Source of the DNA: Brevibacillus fulvus
GTDB lineage: Bacteria > Bacillota > Bacilli > Brevibacillales > Brevibacillaceae
Assembly: GCF_016908525.1 (NCBI RefSeq)
Contig: NZ_JAFBEB010000007.1
Coordinates: 62,001-126,000, forward strand
Reading direction: 5' to 3'
DNA length: 64,000 nucleotides
The notes beneath the pieces are model-generated. The model was not told the DNA's origin. It was given only the letters and a program-made list of their open reading frames with translations, and searched no databases. Position 1 is the stretch's first letter. Each line of letters begins with the position of its first letter. The position numbers and the translations under genes were made by a program. Positions 46,941 to 55,089 of this stretch are shown here, piece by piece.

Positions 46941-46992
46941 CTTGAAAAGACGACTCAACACGGCTGGCAAACGTTTGGAGGGACAGACTGTG

Positions 46993-47742
46993 ATGCAAAT
47001 CAATGTGATGAAAGATTACCAGGATTTAAGCCGCAAAGCAGCGGATTGCGTAGCCCAACAAATCAAACGAAGAGCGAACTCCGTAATTGGTTTTGCAACA
47101 GGCGGAACTCCGGTCGGCATGTATGCGGAATTGATTCGGATGCATCAGCAGGAGGGCCTTGATTTTCAGCAAGTGACCAGCTTTAATCTGGACGAATATG
47201 TCGGTCTTTCTACCGATCACCCGCAGAGCTACTATCATTTCATGTGGGAGCGGCTGTTTTCGCAGATTAATATTCTCCCGGAAAATATTCACGTACCGCC
47301 GGGAATATTTGATGATGCAGAAGCCGTATGCCGTCAATATGAAGCGCAAATTGAGCAAGCCGGCGGCATCGATTTGCAAATATTGGGGATCGGCCAAAAT
47401 GGGCACATCGGTTTCAATGAGCCGCGCGATACGTTCACGGTATCTACCCATATCACCGAATTGGCGGAAAAAACGCGAAAAGCCAACGCCCGCTTTTTCT
47501 CCAGCGAAGCAGAGGTGCCGCACCGCGCCATTACTATGGGCATCGGCAGCATCATGAAAGCGCGTTCGATTTTGCTTTTGGCGAGCGGACGGAGTAAAGC
47601 GGAAGCGGTCAAGCAGATTTTCAGCGGCCGCGTTGATCCACATATTCCCGCCAGCGTTTTGCAGTTGCATCCGCATGTCATGTTGATCCTGGATGAGGAA
47701 GCGGCATCGCTGATTGTTGACCAGGTGCCTTCCGGACGATAG
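46993..47742 (+). CDS. nagB: Glucosamine-6-phosphate deaminase
   Basis: The 249-residue enzyme converts glucosamine-6-phosphate to fructose-6-phosphate and ammonia. Motifs include GFATGGTPVGMYAELI, TSFNLDEYVGL, LGIGQNGHIGFNEP and AITMGIGSIMKARSILLLASGRSKA. ATG 46993 (or the adjoining GTG) follows GGAGGG. Its place between EIIA and EIICB shows that the operon handles an amino sugar. nagA is not in the operon. Confidence 0.94.
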   Translation: MQINVMKDYQDLSRKAADCVAQQIKRRANSVIGFATGGTPVGMYAELIRMHQQEGLDFQQVTSFNLDEYVGLSTDHPQSYYHFMWERLFSQINILPENIHVPPGIFDDAEAVCRQYEAQIEQAGGIDLQILGIGQNGHIGFNEPRDTFTVSTHITELAEKTRKANARFFSSEAEVPHRAITMGIGSIMKARSILLLASGRSKAEAVKQIFSGRVDPHIPASVLQLHPHVMLILDEEAASLIVDQVPSGR

Positions 47743-47815
47743 CCGACGGTTTAGGGTTACCGCCTCCTGGATGAACCTCGCTCCTGTGCCAGGGCGATCG
47801 CTATTTTCGGCAGTG

Positions 47816-47846
47816 AAGTCCGTTTTTTCCCCGGAAACGGACTTTC
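47816..47846 (+). terminator. Hairpin between nagB and the EIICB gene
   Basis: AAGTCCGTTT / AAACGGACTT 10-bp stem with a weak TTTCT tail, 35 bases before the next start. It may cause partial termination or protect processed mRNA ends. Confidence 0.45.
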
Positions 47847-47880
47847 TGATACATTTTATTCATTAAAAGGAGGTTTTTTT

Positions 47881-49326
47881 ATGCTGGCTTTTCTGCAGAA
47901 GATTGGGAAAGCTTTGATGCTTCCGGTTGCTACGCTTCCGGCCGCATCGCTGCTGCTCGCCTTTGGATCGGTCGATTATATCGGCCAATTTAAACTGGGT
48001 GAGACGGTAGGGGGATTTTTGAATCAGTACATTGCTCCATTTTTGGCAGCGGGTGGTTCGGCGATCTTTGACAACATCTCCCTGATTTTTGCTGTCGGCG
48101 TGGCCATTGGTCTGGCTGGCGATGCGGTCGCTGCCCTTGCCGCTGTAATCGCTTACCTGGTCTTGACGACGGTTCAGTCAAAAGTGCCGGTCGCTTTTGG
48201 ATTGGGCGAGGACTTGAAACTGAACATGGGGGTAATTGGCGGGATTCTGGCCGGAGGTGTCGCGGCGTTTTTCTATAACCGCTATCATGACATCAAATTG
48301 CCTGATTGGTTGGGATTCTTCAGCGGAAAACGGTTTGTGCCGATCATAACATCCATCAGTATGGTGATTATTGCACTCATTTTGGGACTTATTTGGGGAC
48401 CGATTCAAAACTGGTTGGATACATTCGGCAGATTCATCGTAGACTTGGGCGCAATCGGAGCCGGTCTGTTTACTTTCTTCAACCGCTTGCTGATTCCGTT
48501 TGGATTGCACCACGTGCTCAATGCGATCGCCTGGTTCCAGATCGGCGACTTTACCGATCCGGCCACTGGCAATGTCGTTCATGGCGACTTGCACCGCTTC
48601 TTTGCCGGTGACAAGACGGCGGGCATGTTTATGACCGGCTTTTTCCCAATCATGATGTTTGCCTTGCCAGGTGCGGCGTTCGCGATCATTCATACGGCCA
48701 AACCGGAGAGACGAAAAGCGATCGCTTCTTTATTCCTGGGCACCGCATTTGCCTCCTTTTTAACAGGGATTACGGAACCGATTGAATTTGCCTTTATGTT
48801 TGTCGCTCCGTTCCTGTTCTTTGTCCATGCTGTTTTATCCGGGGTTACCGCGTTTATCGTGACGATGATCGGCATTAAACACGGCTTCGGATTCTCAGCG
48901 GGTCTGATCGACTATCTGGTCAATTTCCGTCTGGCTACCCATCCGCTATGGTTGATCCCGATTGGCCTGGTTGCGGCAGTGATCTATTACTTCCTGTTCC
49001 GTTTCCTGATCGTCAAGCTTGACCTGAAGACACCAGGGCGGGAAGATGACGAGACAGCACCGGCAGTCAAGACGAGCGGCGGTAATGCCGATTTGCAGGA
49101 AAAATCGAAACAGGTGTTGGCCTATATCGGCGGCAAGGAAAATATTAAAAACATTGATGCTTGTGTAACACGGCTTCGTTTGGTGCTTCACGACGACAAA
49201 GTTGTCGATGACAAAGGTTTGAAAGAGCTCGGTGCTGCCGGTGTCATGAAACTGGGGCAGGGCAGCGTGCAGGTCGTCTTTGGCGCCCAGTCGGAACGGA
49301 TTATGGAAGAGATTAAAAAGATGTAG
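47881..49326 (+). CDS. nagP: PTS EIICB component, N-acetylglucosamine/glucose type
   Basis: The 481-residue membrane permease has an EIIC domain (about residues 1-385) with LQKIGKALMLPVATLPAASLLLAFG, NRLLIPFGLHHVLNAIAWFQIGDF and GITEPIEFAFMFVAPFLFFVHA. A C-terminal EIIB (about 400-481) carries the phospho-cysteine in NIDACVTRLRL near 428. It lacks a fused EIIA, which is encoded at 46449. Substrate GlcNAc or glucosamine is inferred from nagB. AAAAGGAGG precedes the ATG. Confidence 0.9.
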   Translation: MLAFLQKIGKALMLPVATLPAASLLLAFGSVDYIGQFKLGETVGGFLNQYIAPFLAAGGSAIFDNISLIFAVGVAIGLAGDAVAALAAVIAYLVLTTVQSKVPVAFGLGEDLKLNMGVIGGILAGGVAAFFYNRYHDIKLPDWLGFFSGKRFVPIITSISMVIIALILGLIWGPIQNWLDTFGRFIVDLGAIGAGLFTFFNRLLIPFGLHHVLNAIAWFQIGDFTDPATGNVVHGDLHRFFAGDKTAGMFMTGFFPIMMFALPGAAFAIIHTAKPERRKAIASLFLGTAFASFLTGITEPIEFAFMFVAPFLFFVHAVLSGVTAFIVTMIGIKHGFGFSAGLIDYLVNFRLATHPLWLIPIGLVAAVIYYFLFRFLIVKLDLKTPGREDDETAPAVKTSGGNADLQEKSKQVLAYIGGKENIKNIDACVTRLRLVLHDDKVVDDKGLKELGAAGVMKLGQGSVQVVFGAQSERIMEEIKKM

Positions 49327-49338
49327 GGGATGGTCGAC

Positions 49339-50256
49339 ATGAAACGATTATTGGATTGTACCGCTTCCGATTTTCGTCAAATGAACGGAGCGGAGCTGAA
49401 ACAAGCGATCAAAGCCTCCGAGGGGCGCGTGCTGGTGGCGGAAGTGATTGGCGCTGTTGCTCCCCTGTTTCCCAATGTCACCAATGCGGAGATGGCCGCT
49501 GCGTTTGGCGCTGATCTGCTTTTGCTCAACCTGTTTGATGTCTTTCAGCCGGAATTTGCCGGATTAACCGTAACCGACCCTTCGCAGGTAGTGAACCAAT
49601 TAAAGGCGTATACCGGGAGACCGATCGGACTCAATTTGGAGCCGGTCGATCCGCAGGCCAAACAGGCGGAGCAGCTGCTGGAGCTGCCCAAAGGCCGGCT
49701 TGCTTCCCGGGAAACGTTTGCGGAAGCCAAGAAGCTGGGGTTTGACTTCATTTGTCTGACCGGCAATCCGAAAACCGGTGTCACCAATGCGGAAATTCTC
49801 CAGGCGATCGTGCTGGCCCGAGAGGTGATGGGAAACGATACGCTGATTATTGCCGGAAAGATGCATGGAGCGGGAGTGGCCGGTGAAGCGGGAACGAACA
49901 TTGTTGGCGAGGCGGAGATCGTTTCCTTTATCGAAGCGGGCGCCGATGTGATTTTGCTGCCCTCGCCGGGGACCGTACCGGGAATTACGCTGGAACTTGC
50001 GCAAAAGATGGTTTCGATTGTGAAAAAACAGGGAGCATTGGCTTTGCTTGCTACCGGTACGAGTCAGGAAGGCGCCGACGAAGCAACGATCCGGCAAATC
50101 GCGCTCTTCAGCAAAATGGCGGGAGCGGATCTTTATCACATCGGCGATGCCGGTTATGCCGGAATGGCGATTCCGGAGAACATCATGCAATATTCCATCG
50201 TTATTCGCGGAAAGCGGCATACCTACATTCGAATGGCCACTTCCGTTTTGCGATAA
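49339..50256 (+). CDS. Uncharacterised TIM-barrel-like enzyme of the amino-sugar PTS operon
   Basis: The 305-residue soluble protein has repeated beta-alpha units (VLVAEVIGAVAPLFPNVTN, GADLLLLNLFDVF, RPIGLNLEPVD, GFDFICLTGNPKTGVTN, TLIIAGKMHGAG, GADVILLPSPGTVPG, ALLATGTSQEG, ADLYHIGDAGYAGM). These point to an (alpha/beta)8 barrel, though no catalytic metal motif is recognised. I recall such proteins (I believe DUF7916) recurring in PTS operons. It is separated from nagP by 12 bases and AGGGGATG precedes ATG 49339. Function unknown. Confidence 0.75.
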   Translation: MKRLLDCTASDFRQMNGAELKQAIKASEGRVLVAEVIGAVAPLFPNVTNAEMAAAFGADLLLLNLFDVFQPEFAGLTVTDPSQVVNQLKAYTGRPIGLNLEPVDPQAKQAEQLLELPKGRLASRETFAEAKKLGFDFICLTGNPKTGVTNAEILQAIVLAREVMGNDTLIIAGKMHGAGVAGEAGTNIVGEAEIVSFIEAGADVILLPSPGTVPGITLELAQKMVSIVKKQGALALLATGTSQEGADEATIRQIALFSKMAGADLYHIGDAGYAGMAIPENIMQYSIVIRGKRHTYIRMATSVLR

Positions 50257-50280
50257 ACGGCAAAGCTTGACCCCTATACA

Positions 50281-50322
50281 ACACGGCAGTGTGGAACGTT
50301 TCCGCACTGCCGTGTTTGTTTT
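50281..50322 (+). terminator. End-of-operon terminator
   Basis: ACACGGCAGTG / CACTGCCGTGT 11-bp stem, inner GGAA/TTCC, then TTGTTTTT. Confidence 0.88.
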
Positions 50323-50451
50323 TCAGGCGGGTTCAGGCCAGAAGGCGGAGCAAGCGAAGGCACAACTGCCTGCAACATCGGACGCTCGCTGTTGAACCAC
50401 TAATGAAATCATTGGCCATTTTCTTTACAATAGTACTGAGGAGGAGTGAAG

Positions 50452-50928
50452 ATGAAACGAGAAGAATGGCAGGATATATGGGAAAACGGCAGCGAAGAGG
50501 AAAAGCAGCTGCTGGCTCTCACTGTGCAAGCGATTAAACAAAAACGGAAAGATCAGCAGTTTTACTTATCCGCTTTCCTTGGCATACAGGGAAGCTTTCG
50601 CGACGAACAAACGTATCAGATTGAAATGCCCGTCACTTCATTTATTCATAATCCTGTGGGGATCGTACATGGCGGCATCTTGGCGACATTGCTGGATACG
50701 ACGATGGGCATGATGATTAACAAAAAACTGCCTGCTGATCAGTTTGCCGTGACGACTGAACTGAAAATCAACTATTTGCTGCCGGGGAAAGGCGAGAAAC
50801 TGCGGTCGGAAGCGTCAATTTTACATCGCGGCAAGACCTTGATTGTCACCCAGGGCAATATTTATGATGAACAAGATCGCCTGTTGGCGCACGGAACGGC
50901 TACCTTTATGGTCTTGCAAAAACGCTGA
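50452..50928 (+). CDS. PaaI-type hotdog thioesterase
   Basis: The 158-residue hotdog-fold acyl-CoA thioesterase has VGIVHGGILATLLDTTMGMMI (HGG motif and active Asp/Thr helix), then TTELKINYLLPGKGEKLRSEA and HGTATFMVL at the end. It has a charged 45-residue N-terminal extension. Substrate unknown. GAGGAGTGAAG precedes ATG 50452. Confidence 0.85.
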   Translation: MKREEWQDIWENGSEEEKQLLALTVQAIKQKRKDQQFYLSAFLGIQGSFRDEQTYQIEMPVTSFIHNPVGIVHGGILATLLDTTMGMMINKKLPADQFAVTTELKINYLLPGKGEKLRSEASILHRGKTLIVTQGNIYDEQDRLLAHGTATFMVLQKR

Positions 50929-50941
50929 GTGCAGAAGCAAC

Positions 50942-50969
50942 AAAAAACCTCCGGATGACCAGAGGTTTC
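50942..50969 (-). terminator. Terminator of the minus-strand 125-aa gene
   Basis: AAACCTC / GAGGTTT stem. On the minus strand it is followed by six T's. It may also slow plus-strand readthrough. Confidence 0.65.
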
Positions 50970-50986
50970 TCAACGTTGCTTGCAGA

Positions 50987-51364
50987 CTAGGGGATAACGA
51001 CCAATCCGCTGTAATCGGCAACATAACGCAACATTTTGTCGGAGAGCGGCACAATAAATTCAGGGTTTTCACGTTCCGCCACCCCTGAACGGGTGACCAC
51101 CCGAGCCCATTTGACGGATACTTTATAATAATCAGAGCTGAATTCGGCGCGAATCAATTCATGCTTGTGACGAAAGGAAATCGGGGCCGAATCCAGGCGA
51201 ACAGGTACGATGCTGACAATATCATGCAAAAACAGGTGATAGGTCACATGCGGCTTGAAAAAGACCAGTTCCTTGCTGGTAACCGAGCAGCCAAGGCTTT
51301 TATTGATCTGGCTGAGCTTTAATTCGCCTTCCAGATTTTTTAGACGGATAAAGTCGCTATTCAT
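50987..51364 (-). CDS. Hypothetical protein, 125 aa
   Basis: A basic, beta-rich soluble protein (LSQINKSLGCSVTSKELVFFKPHVTYHLFLHDIVSIV-like core, then EFSSDYYKVSVKWARVV). No family is recognised. The pattern resembles small PH- or GRAM-like beta proteins, which is speculation. GGGAG lies seven bases before ATG. It is convergent with the thioesterase and divergent from an IMPase gene. Confidence 0.6.
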   Translation of the reverse strand: MNSDFIRLKNLEGELKLSQINKSLGCSVTSKELVFFKPHVTYHLFLHDIVSIVPVRLDSAPISFRHKHELIRAEFSSDYYKVSVKWARVVTRSGVAERENPEFIVPLSDKMLRYVADYSGLVVIP

Positions 51365-51563
51365 GTGTCAGCTCCCTTCCTTGAATATGCCATAAAACGC
51401 TGAAAGAAAAAAACGAATCGATCTATTTATTCTAGTCATTTTTGTGCAGATCAGGCAAGGGAAATTTATGGGCGGAGTTGCGGGGGGTTGCCCGGGCTGT
51501 CGGGATAAGATACGATGATGTTTGTGTGGAGTTGAAAAGGTTGACTGAAAAGGAGTTCGGCAC

Positions 51564-52343
51564 ATGATCGAAATTGCGAAGGAAGCTGCGCTTTTTGCAG
51601 GAGAATATTTGAAGGAACGATTTACCCAACAGCTCATTCCGGATCTGGAATCGCACAATGACGTAAAACTACCGGAAGACAAGGAAAGCGAAAGGCGCAT
51701 CATGGAAATCATTCATCGCCACTTTCCCAGCCATACGATTTATTCGGAAGAAGCAGGGTTGGTCAATCGCGAGGACGAGTACCTCTGGATTGTCGATCCG
51801 CTCGATGGTACGAACAATTACTTTATCGGGTATCCATATTTCTCTGTATCAATTGCTTTGCAGCATAAGGGCGACATCGTGCTCGGAGTCGTCTACAATC
51901 CAATAGCGAACCAAATGTTCTGGGCCGAGAAAGGCAAAGGTTCCTATTTAAATGGTAAAAGATTGGCGGTCTCCAGCCGGACGGAGCTGGTCAAAGCGGT
52001 CGGTTCTTACATCCGCGGGCGAGATACAATGACGAAAGAACATGAATTGGCCGTCACCAGACCGTATATGTTGCAAACGAAACGGTTGCTGCGAACTATC
52101 GCTCCGGCGCTGGACTGGTGTTTGTTGGCGCACGGTTGGATCGATTATATCGTCATGGAGCGTTCCGGTATTATGGATGTAGCGGCCGGCATTTTGATTG
52201 CCCGGGAAGCAGGCGCAAAAGTGACGGATTGGCAAGGCCAGCCTTATCAGCATCAACCGTTTGATTCCCGCGAATTTCCTTCGCTGATCGCTTCCAGCGG
52301 GCCCTTGCACGAGCAAATTCGCCAAATGTTAATAGAGGAGTAA
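51564..52343 (+). CDS. Inositol monophosphatase family protein (second copy)
   Basis: The 259-residue IMPase-fold phosphatase has the metal motifs DKESERRIMEIIHRHFPSH, YSEEAG, WIVDPLDGTNNYFIGYPYFSV and a C-terminal SGIMDVAAGILIAREAGA. In the last motif the usual WD is MD, with the Asp kept. It differs enough from the copy at 23187 to suggest a different substrate. AAAAGGAG precedes the ATG. Terminator at 52367. Confidence 0.85.
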   Translation: MIEIAKEAALFAGEYLKERFTQQLIPDLESHNDVKLPEDKESERRIMEIIHRHFPSHTIYSEEAGLVNREDEYLWIVDPLDGTNNYFIGYPYFSVSIALQHKGDIVLGVVYNPIANQMFWAEKGKGSYLNGKRLAVSSRTELVKAVGSYIRGRDTMTKEHELAVTRPYMLQTKRLLRTIAPALDWCLLAHGWIDYIVMERSGIMDVAAGILIAREAGAKVTDWQGQPYQHQPFDSREFPSLIASSGPLHEQIRQMLIEE

Positions 52344-52366
52344 ACGGGAGGAAAATGACCGCAAGA

Positions 52367-52395
52367 AGTCAGCTGAGGCAAGCTGGCTTTTTTTA
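52367..52395 (+). terminator. Intrinsic terminator before the YgiC-like cluster
   Basis: AGTCAGCT / AGCTGGCT 8-bp stem (one G-T), six-base loop, eight T's. Confidence 0.8.
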
Positions 52396-52421
52396 TTGGT
52401 AAAAATTTACTGGAAAAAGCG

Positions 52422-52447
52422 GGAAACCTTTCATTCCCTGAAACGTA
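52422..52447 (+). promoter_or_regulatory. Sigma-W-type (ECF) promoter of the 52.5-54.9 kb cluster
   Basis: GGAAAC, exactly 16 bp, CGTA. The Bacillus sigma-W consensus is TGAAAC-N16-CGTA, so only the first base differs. It lies 38 bases before the first gene, right after a terminator. No sigma-A promoter is evident. Confidence 0.6.
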
Positions 52448-52485
52448 ATAGTTTAAGGTAGAATTCTCAGGAAGGAGAGGCGTAC

Positions 52486-52947
52486 TTGGCCAGATTAGAA
52501 TATCGTTTATTGGATGAGCAAAAGCAATACCCGGTTTTGTATTATTACAACTCCATCGACAACATGGAGATGGCTATGCGGTTTGCTTGCGATTATCTGG
52601 TAAAAGATCATCGGGTATACGAAAAAATGTCATGCGCAATGGAGCAAGATGTCGGCGTTATTTATGTGAAAATCAGTTCGGAAGAGCAGGCGGTTGATTA
52701 CTGGAATACGGCAGCAAATCGCTGGGGGCAGACCCAAATCGAACTTCGCCATTTTCGGGAAGGAACCGTCCATTATCCGCTGCTTCATACGCATTATTTT
52801 CGCGACGAAAAAGAGGCATTGCTCCATTTGTTAAGCGATTATTTATACTGGGATGGACAGGAATGGGAAAAAACTTCCGCAGAGATCGATGAGGACCGGG
52901 AAGTATATATTCTCTATGTGCGATCGTCTGAGGAGGGAGAGGCATGA
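52486..52947 (+). CDS. Hypothetical protein at head of the YgiB/YgiC/YjfL-like cluster
   Basis: The 153-residue acidic, aromatic-rich cytoplasmic protein begins ARLEYRLLDEQKQYPVLYYYN and has two similar halves: (AMRFACDYLVKDHRVYEKMS and ALLHLLSDYLYWDGQEWEKTS), each followed by a strand (GVIYVKISS; EVYILYVRSS). I do not recognise the family. The internal repeat suggests duplication. TTG 52486 has GAAGGAGAGG at five-base spacing. Its stop overlaps the start of the lipoprotein gene. Confidence 0.7.
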   Translation: MARLEYRLLDEQKQYPVLYYYNSIDNMEMAMRFACDYLVKDHRVYEKMSCAMEQDVGVIYVKISSEEQAVDYWNTAANRWGQTQIELRHFREGTVHYPLLHTHYFRDEKEALLHLLSDYLYWDGQEWEKTSAEIDEDREVYILYVRSSEEGEA

Positions 52948-53219
52948 TGAAGAAAACGTCTGTCATCGTTAGCATGTTTTTGACAGCTTCCTTGGCGGTC
53001 TCCGGATGTTCCAGTACGACCTATTCAAACAGCAATGATTGTTATGATGGCGACAATGACGGCTATTGCGACGATGATTCCGGCAGCTCGGGGTCGTCTT
53101 CTGGATCGACCTACCGTTCTTACAGCAGCGGATCAAGCAAATATGCCAAAAATCCGTCGGCCATTACCACGGGTGCCAAAGGCGGAATTGGCAGCTCCAG
53201 CCACTCCAGTTCAAGTTAG
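52944..53219 (+). CDS. Small Ser/Gly-rich lipoprotein (YgiB-like position)
   Basis: The 91-residue lipoprotein has a signal peptide with lipobox LAVSGC (Cys22), an acidic stretch (NDCYDGDNDGYCDDD) with two further cysteines, then a low-complexity Ser/Gly/Tyr tail. In enterobacteria a lipoprotein gene (ygiB) precedes the ATP-grasp gene ygiC. This protein occupies the same place but its sequence is too simple to prove homology. The start overlaps the preceding stop. Confidence 0.75.
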   Translation: MMKKTSVIVSMFLTASLAVSGCSSTTYSNSNDCYDGDNDGYCDDDSGSSGSSSGSTYRSYSSGSSKYAKNPSAITTGAKGGIGSSSHSSSS

Positions 53220-53228
53220 GATGATCAC

Positions 53229-54458
53229 ATGAATTATGCATTGAGACGAGAAGAGTTGTATCAACCGTTGCGTGAAGAAGGAATCTTCACTTGGGACTGC
53301 ATGTATGATGAAGAGTACGCGCTCGCTTCCCTGCATCTGATTCCGGATCGTCTGCGCGAGCAATTGGCCGAAGCAACGGAGCGATTGGCACGCATATACG
53401 GAAAGGTCTTGCCTGTATTGCAGCAAAGCGACAGCGCTTTGTTAAGGGAGCTGGGGATTCCGGAAGCGGCGCTCGCTGCTTGCCGGCTGCAAGTGCATGA
53501 ATTGCCGACACTTGTGGGCCGATTTGATTTTGCGCAAACGGCTGAAGGTTTGAAAATGCTCGAATTCAACAGTGACACGCCGACTGGGATCGTCGAAGCC
53601 TTTCATGTAAACCAGCACATTTGTGATGCCTACGGAGCAAAAAATCCCAATCAGGGAATGGCGAAACAACTGACAGAGGCGTTTCAATCGATTCGGCAAA
53701 AATATGCGAGCATGGGTTACCGGACGGAACACATCTATTTTAGCGCTCTTGATTGGCACGAAGAAGACAAAGGAACCACGCTGTATTTATTAAACCATTC
53801 GGGACTTCCCGGCCGTTTTATTGGGTTGGAACAGCTGCGCTTGTTTGAAGATCGCTTGTACGCCTTGCAAGACGATCAATTTTTGCCCATTGATCTCCTG
53901 TATCGACTGCATGCCTTGGAAAAACTGGCGGAGGAGCACGATACCGATGGTTATCCAACCGGACCACACCTGCTTGAGCTGATTGCGCAAAAAAAATTGG
54001 CGGTAATCAATCCGCCGTCGGCCTTTCTGCTGCAAACCAAGGCCCTACAGGCGTTGATCTGGAATCTGCATGAATCGAATGCGTTTTTTACCAGGGAAGA
54101 GCATGAAACGGTCGAAACCTATATGCTGCCGACATACTTTGAAAACCGGTTTCTTGGCCGCGAGCGGTTTGTCAGCAAGCCGATTTTCGGACGTGAGGGC
54201 GGCGGAGTCGTGCTGCACGACCGGCAAGGGGAAACACTGGAGAGAGATCAGGAAGAATTTTATTGGGACCAGCCGATGATTTACCAGCGATTTGTCGACC
54301 TTCCCATTGTCGAGACAGACACGTTGAAAGGCAAGTATCACGGGCATCTGCTGTGGGGTTCCTTTTTGATCAACGGCAAACCTTCTGCGATCATCGCCCG
54401 TTTAGGCGGCCGTATTACCAATAATTTATCCTACTATTTACCGGTAGGGCTCCAATAA
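53229..54458 (+). CDS. Glutathionylspermidine synthase-like ATP-grasp protein (YgiC/YjfC family)
   Basis: The 409-residue cytoplasmic protein belongs to the synthetase-domain family of glutathionylspermidine synthase. Visible blocks are GRFDFAQTAEGLKMLEFNSDTPTGIVEAF near residue 98 (metal/ATP site), INPPSAFLLQTKALQALIW, RFVSKPIFGREGGGVVL near 315 (ATP-grasp loop) and the C-terminal ARLGGRITNNLSYYLPV. The amidase half of bifunctional Gsp is absent. It should ligate an unknown amine to a carboxylate. AGGATGATC precedes ATG. Confidence 0.88.
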   Translation: MNYALRREELYQPLREEGIFTWDCMYDEEYALASLHLIPDRLREQLAEATERLARIYGKVLPVLQQSDSALLRELGIPEAALAACRLQVHELPTLVGRFDFAQTAEGLKMLEFNSDTPTGIVEAFHVNQHICDAYGAKNPNQGMAKQLTEAFQSIRQKYASMGYRTEHIYFSALDWHEEDKGTTLYLLNHSGLPGRFIGLEQLRLFEDRLYALQDDQFLPIDLLYRLHALEKLAEEHDTDGYPTGPHLLELIAQKKLAVINPPSAFLLQTKALQALIWNLHESNAFFTREEHETVETYMLPTYFENRFLGRERFVSKPIFGREGGGVVLHDRQGETLERDQEEFYWDQPMIYQRFVDLPIVETDTLKGKYHGHLLWGSFLINGKPSAIIARLGGRITNNLSYYLPVGLQ

Positions 54459-54481
54459 ATGAATGATTTGGGGGAAAGAAG

Positions 54482-54919
54482 ATGGAGGGGCAATCGTTTT
54501 ATTTTCTTAATTTTTTATCTTATTTGGGCGTTACCTTGCCTTTAATGGGTTTTGGCCTGTTGGTTTTTACGATTACAACACCCTATAAGGAATTTCAGTT
54601 GCTGAAAGAGGGGGCGGATACGACCGATCCGCAAAAAGTAGCAGCCGCCAAAGCGGCCGCTCACGATCTGGGCGGGAAACTGCTTGGCTTGGCCATTGTA
54701 TTGGGGTCAGCGATCTACCATTCTGTCGATTTGCTTGATCTGTTAATCTGGGGAATTGTCGGGACGATCTTTCAAGTGATCGTTTTTTATCTGTTTGAAC
54801 TATTAACGCCGTTTAAAGTCGTATCCGAGATTCCGAAGGGCAATGTCGCCGTTGGCATTTTTGCCTCTCGTTTAAGTATTACCGCAGGTGTGCTGATGGC
54901 TGCATTGCTCAGCTACTAG
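54482..54919 (+). CDS. DUF350 (YjfL/UPF0719-like) membrane protein
   Basis: The 145-residue inner-membrane protein has four helices arranged as two similar pairs (FLSYLGVTLPLMGFGLLVFTITTPYKEFQLL and IFQVIVFYLFELLTPFKVV). GGKLLGLAIVLGSAIYHSVDLLDLLIWG lies between them. The TPY/F-K-E/V motif after a helix recurs in DUF350 proteins. In proteobacteria yjfL sits beside the ygiC relative yjfC, as here. GGGGGAAAG precedes ATG. Confidence 0.85.
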   Translation: MEGQSFYFLNFLSYLGVTLPLMGFGLLVFTITTPYKEFQLLKEGADTTDPQKVAAAKAAAHDLGGKLLGLAIVLGSAIYHSVDLLDLLIWGIVGTIFQVIVFYLFELLTPFKVVSEIPKGNVAVGIFASRLSITAGVLMAALLSY

Positions 54920-54993
54920 CATCTCTTGAGGAGGATTCACGGAATTCCTGTTGGAGACGCGCCCAGACCGATTTGCACCGGGAATTGGCATTA

Positions 54994-55055
54994 AAAAACA
55001 AACGTCCGGACAACACTGACTTGCTGTGCAAGCTGGCGTTGCCCGGACGTTTTTA
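54994..55055. terminator. Bidirectional terminator between the DUF350 gene and the convergent lipoprotein gene
   Basis: AACGTCCGG / CCGGACGTT stem, extended inside by CAAC/GTTG. T-runs on both strands. Confidence 0.75.
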
Positions 55056-55089
55056 CTGCCGTATCGAAATCATCAATGTGCGTATGGAT

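Noticed and set aside
45300-46992. glmS-type ribozyme in the amino-sugar locus
   Set aside because: The conserved core of the glmS ribozyme is absent, and the control element present is a GlcT RAT with terminator.
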